Of a DNA stretch of 64,000 bases, positions 16,392-23,497 are shown piece after piece. The DNA lies in the NCBI RefSeq assembly GCF_036013645.1, contig NZ_CP107869.1:9114001-9178000 (forward strand), written 5' to 3'. Numbering within the stretch: the stretch's first letter is position 1; every line of letters starts with the position of its first letter. This stretch comes from Streptomyces sp. NBC_00490. Lineage in GTDB: Bacteria; Actinomycetota; Actinomycetes; Streptomycetales; Streptomycetaceae. Below the pieces are notes generated by a model that saw nothing but the letters and a program-made list of their open reading frames with translations, made no database searches and had not been told where the DNA came from. The position numbers and the translations under genes are program-made.

Positions 16392-17000
16392 TTGATCCGG
16401 GTTCTTCTGGTGCACGACGAGTGTCTGGTCAGATCGGTTCTGGCGGAGTGGCTGCGCCGGGAGCCGGACCTCGGGGTGTTCGACGCCCCGTGGCGCAACG
16501 CACCGAACCGGCTGCGAACCGTGGCGCCGGACGTCTGCGCGGCCGACCTGGAGTGCTCGGACACCTACGGCATACCCCCACTGCGCGACCTGGGCGCCCG
16601 CCAGTCCGACGCGCCACCGCCCCGCCTCCTGGTCCTGGCCAGCGCCAACCGGCCGGGGCTCCTGAAACGCGCGGCCGAGGCCGGAGCGCTCGGCTATGTC
16701 GACAAGGAGGGCTCACCGGAACGCCTGGTGCGCGGCATCCGGCGGGTCGCCGAAGGGAAACGTTTCGTCGACGACTCACTGGGCTTCGGCTTCCTCAGGG
16801 CCGCCGAAATGCCGCTGACCAGACGGGAGTTGAGCGTGTTAGGGCTGGCCGCCGAGGGGGCCTCCATCGCGGAGATCGCGAGGAGCCTGCATCTGTCCCA
16901 CGGGACGGTGCGCAACTACATGGCGGCCATCACCCGCAAGACCGGGGCCCGCAACCGCGTCGACGCGATCCGGATCTCCCAGGGCGAGGGCTGGCTCTGA
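16392..17000 (+). CDS. ramR: RamR/AmfR-type orphan response regulator
   Basis: A 202-residue atypical receiver plus LuxR-type HTH, the activator of the ram (amf) morphogen operon. The receiver starts IRVLLVHDECLVRSVLAEWLRRE; the usual phosphoacceptor region (VCAADLECSDTYG) lacks a canonical acidic pocket, as in RamR. A conserved Lys is in GYVDKEG. The HTH is LTRRELSVLGLAAEGASIAEIARSLHLSHGTVRNYM. TTG at 16392 is preferred: gaaggga is 7 nt upstream, and the length then equals that of RamR. GTG at 16371 lacks a ribosome site. The Leu codon at 16839-16841 is TTA, so translation should depend on the bldA tRNA. The gene is convergent with and overlaps ramB. Confidence 0.9.
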   Translation: MIRVLLVHDECLVRSVLAEWLRREPDLGVFDAPWRNAPNRLRTVAPDVCAADLECSDTYGIPPLRDLGARQSDAPPPRLLVLASANRPGLLKRAAEAGALGYVDKEGSPERLVRGIRRVAEGKRFVDDSLGFGFLRAAEMPLTRRELSVLGLAAEGASIAEIARSLHLSHGTVRNYMAAITRKTGARNRVDAIRISQGEGWL

Positions 17001-18776
17001 CGGCACGGGCGTCCAACTGCCCACGAGATCCCGGTAGAGCGCCGAGCGCCGCATGAGCTCGCCATGCGTCCCGTACGCCGTCTCCCGCCCGTCCATGACC
17101 AGGACCCGGTCCGCGCGACGGGCCGAACTCATGCGGTGCGCCACGACCACCAGGGTGCCGCCGGGCCGCTCGGCGAAGGCCCGCTCCGCACGCTCCTCGG
17201 CCTCCGGGTCCAGATGGCAGGTCGCCTCGTCGAGCAGGACGAGCGGGGCGTACGACAGATAGGCGCGGGTCAGCGCCACGAGCTGCCGCTCGCCATCGGA
17301 GAGCGCGGTCGGATCGACCGTCGCGCGCGGTCCGCCGAGCGTCTCGAGCAACGGCAGGAGTCCCACCGCCCCGGCCGCGGCGAGCAGTTCCGCCTCGGGC
17401 ACGGGGTCCGGTCGCAGGTGTCCGAGGTTCTCGGCGAGGGTGCCGGTGTGAACGTAGGCCTGCTGCGGGATGAGCACCCGGCACGCGGCCGCCTCCGCCC
17501 CGGGCACGGGGTGCCCGCACACCCGGACCGAGCCCTTCGTGGGCTCCAGCAGCCCGGCGACCAGTGCGGTGAGCGTGGACTTCCCGATGCCGCTCGGGCC
17601 CACGACGGCGAGGTGGGCGCCTGGGGCGAGGGTGAGGTGGAGGTCCTGGACGACGGGGGCGGCGGCGGGGCCGTAGGCGAAGGTGAGCGAGGTGACGGAG
17701 AGGGCGGGGGCGTCGGACGGGTCGCCGGAGGGGCGGGGGAGCCGGGCGGGCGGCGCGCCGCCGGTCCGCGGCGGCCCCTCGGACGGTTCGCGCGCGCTGC
17801 CCGCCGTCGCACCGGTCTCCCGTGTGCTGTCGCGGAGCAGTCGCCGCACCACGACCACCAGCCGCGATCCGCTCGTGCCCAGCCCGTGCACCAGGTTGCT
17901 CAGGGCGGGCAGCAGCGACTGGGTGACATAGGCGAGGGCGCCGACCAGGGCGCCCGTGGTGACGCCGTTGCGCAGCAGCCAGGGCGCGGTGGCGAGCAGC
18001 AGCACGATCGGCACCTGGCCGCCGACCGCGAGGGACACCACGCGCAGCACACCCCAGCGGGCCAGGGAACTCGCGGCCCGCAGTTCGGCGTCGACCCGCT
18101 CCCCGGTGCCCTCGGCGACCTGTTCCTCCGCACCGGCCGCCGTGATGTCCCGCAGCCCCGGGCAGACGGCACCGAGCCGCTCCGCCAACTCCTCGTCGGC
18201 GACGAGGAACGCCTCCTGACGGCGGGCCAGCGGCCGCAGCGTCGCCGCGAACAGCACCACCCCGGCGAGCAGCGGGATCCCGACCACCACGAGGAGCAGC
18301 GGGGCGAGCGAGAACAGGCCGACGAGGGCGCCGGCCGCGGTGAACACGAACGAACGCGACACCATCACCAGGCCGGCGAACGTGTCCCGCGCGATCTCGG
18401 CCTGCTGGGTGAGCCCGGACAGCGCCCCGGCGTCCCCCTCCCGGACCCCGCGCGCGACGACCCGCGCCACCAGCCGGTCCCTGAGCGGTTCGACGAGCGC
18501 GGCGACCGCGGCGTACACCCGCACCGTGCCGTACGCCCCGACGAGGACACCGAGCCCGGCCACTCCCAGCCACACGAGTCCCGTGCCCACCCGTCCCGCC
18601 AGGAACCCCTCGTCCAGGGCGCGGGCGGGCGCGTACCCGGTGAGGAAAGTCTGCCCCGTCTCCAGCACGGACCAGGCCCCGAGCCGCAGCACGACCCGCC
18701 ACCGCTCCCACAGAAAACGCAGACCGGGACGCAGAACCCTCTCCGCCGGCTGCGCTCCGGCGCTCCCGCCCTTCAC
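16839..18776 (-). CDS. ramB: RamB-type ABC exporter subunit
   Basis: A 645-residue fused membrane/ATPase ABC protein, second of the pair that exports the SapB/AmfS-like lanthipeptide. Six membrane helices (about 30-310) precede the ATPase: Walker A GPSGIGKST, signature LSDGERQLVAL, Walker B LVLLDEATCHLDPE. A Pro/Gly-rich linker (about 330-370) joins them. The GTG start overlaps the ramA stop as GTGA. The last 54 or so residues run antisense through ramR, giving a 162-bp convergent overlap; the TAA stop is the reverse complement of the ramR TTA codon. The tail has no recognisable domain and may be a recent extension. Confidence 0.9.
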   Translation of the reverse strand: MKGGSAGAQPAERVLRPGLRFLWERWRVVLRLGAWSVLETGQTFLTGYAPARALDEGFLAGRVGTGLVWLGVAGLGVLVGAYGTVRVYAAVAALVEPLRDRLVARVVARGVREGDAGALSGLTQQAEIARDTFAGLVMVSRSFVFTAAGALVGLFSLAPLLLVVVGIPLLAGVVLFAATLRPLARRQEAFLVADEELAERLGAVCPGLRDITAAGAEEQVAEGTGERVDAELRAASSLARWGVLRVVSLAVGGQVPIVLLLATAPWLLRNGVTTGALVGALAYVTQSLLPALSNLVHGLGTSGSRLVVVVRRLLRDSTRETGATAGSAREPSEGPPRTGGAPPARLPRPSGDPSDAPALSVTSLTFAYGPAAAPVVQDLHLTLAPGAHLAVVGPSGIGKSTLTALVAGLLEPTKGSVRVCGHPVPGAEAAACRVLIPQQAYVHTGTLAENLGHLRPDPVPEAELLAAAGAVGLLPLLETLGGPRATVDPTALSDGERQLVALTRAYLSYAPLVLLDEATCHLDPEAEERAERAFAERPGGTLVVVAHRMSSARRADRVLVMDGRETAYGTHGELMRRSALYRDLVGSWTPVPSEPALALGDPDRVDAVAGPGLAGDGRHVVAHRPVGQMQAPRDLRDGGPLGGQP

Positions 18777-20461
18777 ATCCCCTCCCCGCCCGCGAACACC
18801 GCCCGGTACCCCGGCATCCGCCACAACTCCTCGTGCGGTCCGACCGCCCGGATCCGTCCCGCATCCAGCCAGGCCACCGCGTCCGCGCGGGCCGCCGTCG
18901 ACGCTCGGTGGGCGATCAGCAGCCGGGTGCCGTCCGTGCCGGCGCCCACCAGGGACTCGGTGATCCGGGCCTCCGTCACCGTGTCGAGGCTGGACAGGGC
19001 GTCGTCGAGGACGAGGAGGCGGCCGCCGTGGGCGAACGCCCGGGCCAGACCCAGGCGTTGGGACTCGCCGCCGGAGCGCGGGGCGTCGGCGCAGCGGGTC
19101 GCGTACCCGGCGGGGAGCCGGCTGACGAAGTCGTCCGCGTGGGCCGCGCGGGCCGCTTCCCGGATCCGGGCGGGGGAGGGGGCGGTGAGGCCGAGGCCGA
19201 TCTCCTGCGCCAGGGTGCCGCCCAGCAGGGCGGGTCGTTCGAAGGCGTGGCCGATCGCCCGGCGCAGCTCGTCACGGGTCAGCTCCCGCAGCGGCACCCC
19301 GTCGAGCAGGACCTCCCCGGCGTCCGGGTCGGCGAGGCGGCCGGCGAGCGCCGCCAGCAGCGACTTGCCCGCGCCGGACCGGCCGACCACGGCGAGGGTC
19401 GTCCCACCGGGCACGACGAGGTCCACGCCGTCGAGCACGGCCCGTCCGCCGCGCCGGGCGGTGACACCGCGCAACTCCAACCGGCCGGGGCCGCAGGGCA
19501 GTCGGCGTTCGCCGTGCTCAGGGGCGGGCTCCGCGAGCACCTCGGTGAGCCGTCCGGCGGCGGCCCGGGCGCGGGCCAGGCCCGCGAGCTGTCCCACCAG
19601 GACACCGACGCCGGTCGCGAGCACCGCGTAGCGCGAGGCCGCGAGCACCTCGCCCACCGTCAGCCGGTGCCGGGCGAGCAGGACGCCGGCCACGGCGACG
19701 ACGCCGAGCTGGAGCAGCGGTGCCACGGCGACGGACTGGCCGGCCGCCCGGCCCTGCACCCGCCACATGCGATGCCCGGCCGAGGAGAGTTCGGGCAGCG
19801 GTCGCAGGATCCGCGCCGTCTCGCGGTCCGCCGTCCCGGCCGCCGCGATCGTGCGGTGTCCGCCGACGGCCTCGGAGAGCGCCGCCGCGATCCGCCCCTG
19901 CGCCTCCTGGTAGCGCGTCACGCATTCCCGGGTGTCGCGGGCGAAGGCGCGCAGCAGCAGCGCCAGGACCGGTGCTCCGGCCAGCCATACGGCCGCGAGC
20001 CACGGATCGATCAGGGCGAGGGCGACCAGGCCGCCGACCGGTCCGGCCAGCGCGGAGAGCAGGGCGGCGCGGGAGGTCGGCGCGGTGCCGGCCTGCGCGG
20101 CGTTGCCGACGAGCCGGGCGACGAGATCGCCGGGTCCGAAGCGGGCGGTGGCGCGCGGTCCGACGGCCAGGACATGAGCGGTGAGGCGCCGGCGCAGCCA
20201 GGCGGTGGTGCGGGCGTCGACCGTGCCGCCGAGCACGGTCTCGCAGGCGTCGAGGAGAGCGATCAGCAGGACGAGTGCGGCGCAGTACAGCACCCAGCGG
20301 GTCGCCGGGTCGTGCGCGAGGAGCAGGTCCAGGGTGCGGCCCAGCGCGGCGGGCAGCAGCAGCGCGGCGCCGGTCGCCGCCGTGCTCGCCAGGCACAGGG
20401 CCAGCCAGCGGGCGGGGGCCGGACCGAACGGCCCGTGCGGCGTGCCGACGTTCTCAGCCAT
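18773..20461 (-). CDS. ramA: RamA-type ABC exporter subunit
   Basis: A 562-residue fused ABC exporter half: six membrane helices in the first 300 residues, then an ATPase with Walker A GRSGAGKS, signature RSGGESQRLGLARAF and Walker B LLVLDDALSSLD. The Walker B acidic residue after D-D is Ala rather than Glu, so this site may be degenerate and the RamB site the productive one. ATG at 20461 follows ramS by 82 bp across a strong hairpin. GTGA coupling to ramB supports a RamA-RamB heterodimer. The likely cargo is the modified ramS product. Confidence 0.92.
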   Translation of the reverse strand: MAENVGTPHGPFGPAPARWLALCLASTAATGAALLLPAALGRTLDLLLAHDPATRWVLYCAALVLLIALLDACETVLGGTVDARTTAWLRRRLTAHVLAVGPRATARFGPGDLVARLVGNAAQAGTAPTSRAALLSALAGPVGGLVALALIDPWLAAVWLAGAPVLALLLRAFARDTRECVTRYQEAQGRIAAALSEAVGGHRTIAAAGTADRETARILRPLPELSSAGHRMWRVQGRAAGQSVAVAPLLQLGVVAVAGVLLARHRLTVGEVLAASRYAVLATGVGVLVGQLAGLARARAAAGRLTEVLAEPAPEHGERRLPCGPGRLELRGVTARRGGRAVLDGVDLVVPGGTTLAVVGRSGAGKSLLAALAGRLADPDAGEVLLDGVPLRELTRDELRRAIGHAFERPALLGGTLAQEIGLGLTAPSPARIREAARAAHADDFVSRLPAGYATRCADAPRSGGESQRLGLARAFAHGGRLLVLDDALSSLDTVTEARITESLVGAGTDGTRLLIAHRASTAARADAVAWLDAGRIRAVGPHEELWRMPGYRAVFAGGEGM

Positions 20462-20484
20462 GTCACCCCTCGATGTGCGGGGCT

Positions 20485-20520
20485 CCGGGCGGCCTCTCCC
20501 TCGCGGGAGCGGCCGCCCGG
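20485..20520 (-). terminator. Attenuator hairpin between ramS and ramA
   Basis: A 16-bp stem with one mismatch (20485-20500 with 20505-20520) and a tcgc loop lies 23 bp after the ramS stop. Partial termination here would favour precursor over exporter mRNA. Confidence 0.75.
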
Positions 20521-20543
20521 ATCCTAGATACGCAGGGTGCTCG

Positions 20544-20657
20544 TCAGAGACAGAGCGTGACGCTCGCGGCGCTCACGCAGGACAGCAGGCTCAGGGTGCT
20601 GTTGCCGCCGCCGGTGAGCTCGTCGGACTCCATCGTCTGCAGGTCGAGAAGTGCCAT
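20544..20657 (-). CDS. ramS: SapB/AmfS-like class III lanthipeptide precursor
   Basis: A 37-residue precursor: MALLDLQTMESDELTGGGNS then TLSLLSCVSAASVTLCL. The MALLDLQ leader is the RamS/AmfS hallmark recognised by RamC-type synthetases. The core contains two S-x2-S-x3-C motifs (Ser20/Ser23/Cys27 and Ser29/Ser32/Cys36), the pattern converted to labionin or to Dha plus lanthionine. It is shorter than SapB/AmfS precursors (42-43 residues), and only one residue separates the two rings. The ribosome site gaaggaag lies just upstream of the ATG. It lies between ramC and ramA. The product is expected to be a surface-active peptide supporting aerial growth. Confidence 0.93.
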   Translation of the reverse strand: MALLDLQTMESDELTGGGNSTLSLLSCVSAASVTLCL

Positions 20658-20716
20658 GTCGCTTCCTTCCATCGGTGTCGTCCACCCGTGGGGACGGGGT
20701 TGGGTTCACGGCTCCG

Positions 20717-23299
20717 TCAGTTCGCGGAACCGCGCTGTGGGGGCCGCCCGAGCGGCGGCAGGAACGGCAGGTGCGCGTGCGTACCGCTGTCGAGGGCCGC
20801 GCCGAGCGCGAGCAGGCACCCTGCCGTTCCGGTGCCCAGGTCCATCGACAGCCGCATCATCTGGTGTCCGGGGAAGGCCAGTTGGCCCTGGTAGTCCATC
20901 GCGAACCAGCCGAGCCCGGCGATCTGGCCGGCGAGCCGCGCGTCGCCGGTGCGGGCCAGGTGCAGGATCAGCCCGGCACGGCCCTGGAAGAGGCCGGGCT
21001 GCACATAGAAGCGGCAGGTGGCGGCCGTCAGGATGCCGTCTCGCGCGTGGACGAACTCCTCGCCGGGGCCGTCGGCATGGGCGAGGTAGTCGTCCAGGAC
21101 CATCCCGATGCCCGCGCTGCCGTCGCCGAGATACGGCAGCGTGCGCCAGCCCTCGTCGACCTCCATCGCACCGCCCTCGCGGGTCGCGCAGCACTCCAGG
21201 TCACGCCGCAGCGCCACCTCGGCCGCCGCCAACAACCGCTGTTCACCGGTGTGTTCGTACTGCCGCAGCAGGAACAGCGCGGCCCCGCTCGCACCCCGCA
21301 GCAGTCCGGCCCGTCGCCGCCGGGGCGCGTCTGGGACCGGCTCCGCGAGACGTCGTACGAGGATGTCGGCGGCCTCCGCGGCCCGGTCCCGCAGCTCCGC
21401 CTCGCCGGTCGTGCGGGCCAACTCGCCCAGCACCAGGCCGAGTCCGGCCAGCCCGCCGTGCAGGTCGGAGGAGAGGTTCTGCCAGCGCTCGGCGAGGATC
21501 GAGTCGGTCAGGTCGAGCGCGCGCTGGCGGTGCCCGAGCCGGTCCAGGACGTGGGCGACGCCCGCGAGCCCGTCGTAGAGGCCCAGCGGTGTGCCCCTGG
21601 GCGGCGGCGCGGTGCGGGCCAGGAGCCAGCGTTCGCCCTCCTCGTACCGCTCGGCGCCGATCGCGTCCAGCGCGTACAGCACCCCGGCCGCGCCGTGCGC
21701 GAGGCCCAGGCCGCCGCCGTCGGAGAACTGCGCGATGTCGCCGGGGAAGAGCCGGTCCTCGCGCTCCGGGGTGGCCGAGGCGAGGATCGCCTTGACCATC
21801 GAGTCGCGGCTGAACGGCCAGTCGCCCGGCTCCACGTAGGACGGCGCGCGCACCGGCGTCTCCCGGGTGATCTCCGCGACCGCCTCGTCGAGGAACTCGC
21901 GCGGCACGTCCGGGAACTGACGGGTGATCACCTCCGCCAGATGGGCCGCCTTGCCGCGGTCGACCACGAACAGCGTGGTGACCGGCAGGAACAGCGCGAG
22001 CCGCAGGCACGCCAGCGCGTACCGGTCGACGTCGATGCCGGTGCGGTCCGGCGGAGCGAAGAACCCGGGGTGGGCGACCACTTGTCGGCCGTTCTCGCTG
22101 ACGGGCGCGGCCGCCTCGAAGTCGAGCAGGGACACCGACTCCTCGTCCGGGCCGACCATGATGTTGAAGACGTGCAGGTCGTTGAAGACGATCCCGCGCG
22201 CGTGCACCGCCGCCACCGCCCGCTCCACGGCCCCGTGGATGCGCACCGCCCACGCCGTGTAGTCCGCCACGGCCTTCGGATCGGGATCCGGGGTGAGCAG
22301 CGGGTGCCGCTCCGCGAAGAACGAGTTCAGCGGGCGCCCTTCCAGGAAGTCCATGACGAGGAACCGGTGGTCACCGAGCGTGAACCAGTCCCGCACCTCC
22401 GGCACCACACCCGTCCCCGCCACCTGTTCCAGGGCGTACTTCTCCCGCTCCAGCCGCGAGATCGCGTCCGCCCCGTCCGCGGCCAGCCCCGCGTGCGGCC
22501 GCCCCTCCTTGAGGACGACCTTGCTGCCGTCCCGGGTGTCGGTGCCCGCGTACACCCCGCCGCCGTTCGAGAAGTGCAGCGCCTTCTCGATCCGGTACGG
22601 CAGGTCACCCACCGTCGTCGTGTTCCGCGCCGCCAGATGCGGCTCCAGGAACGCCGGCAGCGTCACCCACTCGGGCACCTGGAAGGACGGCGCCCGCCGG
22701 TCCGGGATCAGCTTCCCCGCGCCGTCCCGCACCGCCGGCACCAGCGAGCCCCGCTCGTCGACCACGAAGGTGCGGGCGAACGCGCCGTAGCGGACATAGA
22801 GCGGGCCGTCGTACCAGCGCAGATCGGTGAGGATGTAGGGCCCCTCGAAGCCTTCGAGGAGCTTGCCCAGCTCACGCAGGACGGTGTGCAGCTGCTCCTC
22901 GTCGGCCGGGTAGATCGTGACGAACTTGCCGCTGGTGTCGCGGCCCGCGTACTTGGTGTTGCGCAGGTGCAGCAGATGCGGTCCCGGGACGAACTTGAAC
23001 GCGATGCGCCGCGGCACGCAGTAGTCCCACACGATCGCCGCGATCCGCTCGGCGTTCGCCCGGGTGGCCGAGGCGTGGATCTTCCATCCCTGGGCCGGCC
23101 CCGGCGCGGGGGCGCCGTCCGCGCCGAGCGGTGTCAGCGCCAGCCAGTCGCCGATCCGCGAGGCGTCCCAGCCGCCGGGCACCTCGCGGCGCGCCGTCTC
23201 GTACTGGGGTGCCGCCTCCGTCACTCCCGCGGACAGCCGGTCCGGCGTCTCGTAGAAATGCCGGTCGGCGAGCGCGTACACCTCGTACCGCTTGTCCAT
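20717..23299 (-). CDS. ramC: RamC-type class III lanthionine synthetase (LanKC)
   Basis: 860 residues with three domains: an N-terminal phospho-Ser/Thr lyase, a central protein-kinase domain and a C-terminal LanC-like cyclase. The kinase shows the Gly-rich loop and Lys in NGGGVYAGTD...SKVVLKEG, the catalytic loop FNDLHVFNIM (about residue 373) and LLDFEAA in place of DFG. The cyclase (from about 520) keeps the alpha/alpha-barrel G-rich repeats (GLAHGAAGVLYALD, YDGLAGVAHVLD) but lacks the CHG/Cys zinc ligands, as in class III enzymes. ATG at 23299 (MDKRYEVYALADRHF) has a gaggggg ribosome site. It should phosphorylate, eliminate and cyclise the ramS peptide at the membrane. Confidence 0.95.
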   Translation of the reverse strand: MDKRYEVYALADRHFYETPDRLSAGVTEAAPQYETARREVPGGWDASRIGDWLALTPLGADGAPAPGPAQGWKIHASATRANAERIAAIVWDYCVPRRIAFKFVPGPHLLHLRNTKYAGRDTSGKFVTIYPADEEQLHTVLRELGKLLEGFEGPYILTDLRWYDGPLYVRYGAFARTFVVDERGSLVPAVRDGAGKLIPDRRAPSFQVPEWVTLPAFLEPHLAARNTTTVGDLPYRIEKALHFSNGGGVYAGTDTRDGSKVVLKEGRPHAGLAADGADAISRLEREKYALEQVAGTGVVPEVRDWFTLGDHRFLVMDFLEGRPLNSFFAERHPLLTPDPDPKAVADYTAWAVRIHGAVERAVAAVHARGIVFNDLHVFNIMVGPDEESVSLLDFEAAAPVSENGRQVVAHPGFFAPPDRTGIDVDRYALACLRLALFLPVTTLFVVDRGKAAHLAEVITRQFPDVPREFLDEAVAEITRETPVRAPSYVEPGDWPFSRDSMVKAILASATPEREDRLFPGDIAQFSDGGGLGLAHGAAGVLYALDAIGAERYEEGERWLLARTAPPPRGTPLGLYDGLAGVAHVLDRLGHRQRALDLTDSILAERWQNLSSDLHGGLAGLGLVLGELARTTGEAELRDRAAEAADILVRRLAEPVPDAPRRRRAGLLRGASGAALFLLRQYEHTGEQRLLAAAEVALRRDLECCATREGGAMEVDEGWRTLPYLGDGSAGIGMVLDDYLAHADGPGEEFVHARDGILTAATCRFYVQPGLFQGRAGLILHLARTGDARLAGQIAGLGWFAMDYQGQLAFPGHQMMRLSMDLGTGTAGCLLALGAALDSGTHAHLPFLPPLGRPPQRGSAN

Positions 23300-23497
23300 A
23301 CGACCCCCTCCGTGGCCCGGCATCGAGCTTCCTGCGGGGACGGTGGGCACGGACAGTCATGCCTGTCACGAGCTCACCGTGCGAAACGCATGGGTCAAGA
23401 CTTGTTCGGTGGGTTTCGAGCGTGAGCACCCCGGAGCCACCGCGGGAACTCCACGGAACGGTCACAGGGGCTGCGCGGGTGTCTCATAAGCGCTGTA

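Noticed and set aside
14511..16415. Extension of the thioesterase frame to 16415
   Set aside because: The extra 635 codons are antisense to the S1 protease. The hotdog domain starts at the ATG at 14510.
20524..20709. 61-codon minus-strand ORF over ramS
   Set aside because: A different frame from ramS with Arg/His-rich sequence. The RamS hallmark MALLDLQ lies in the other frame at 20657.
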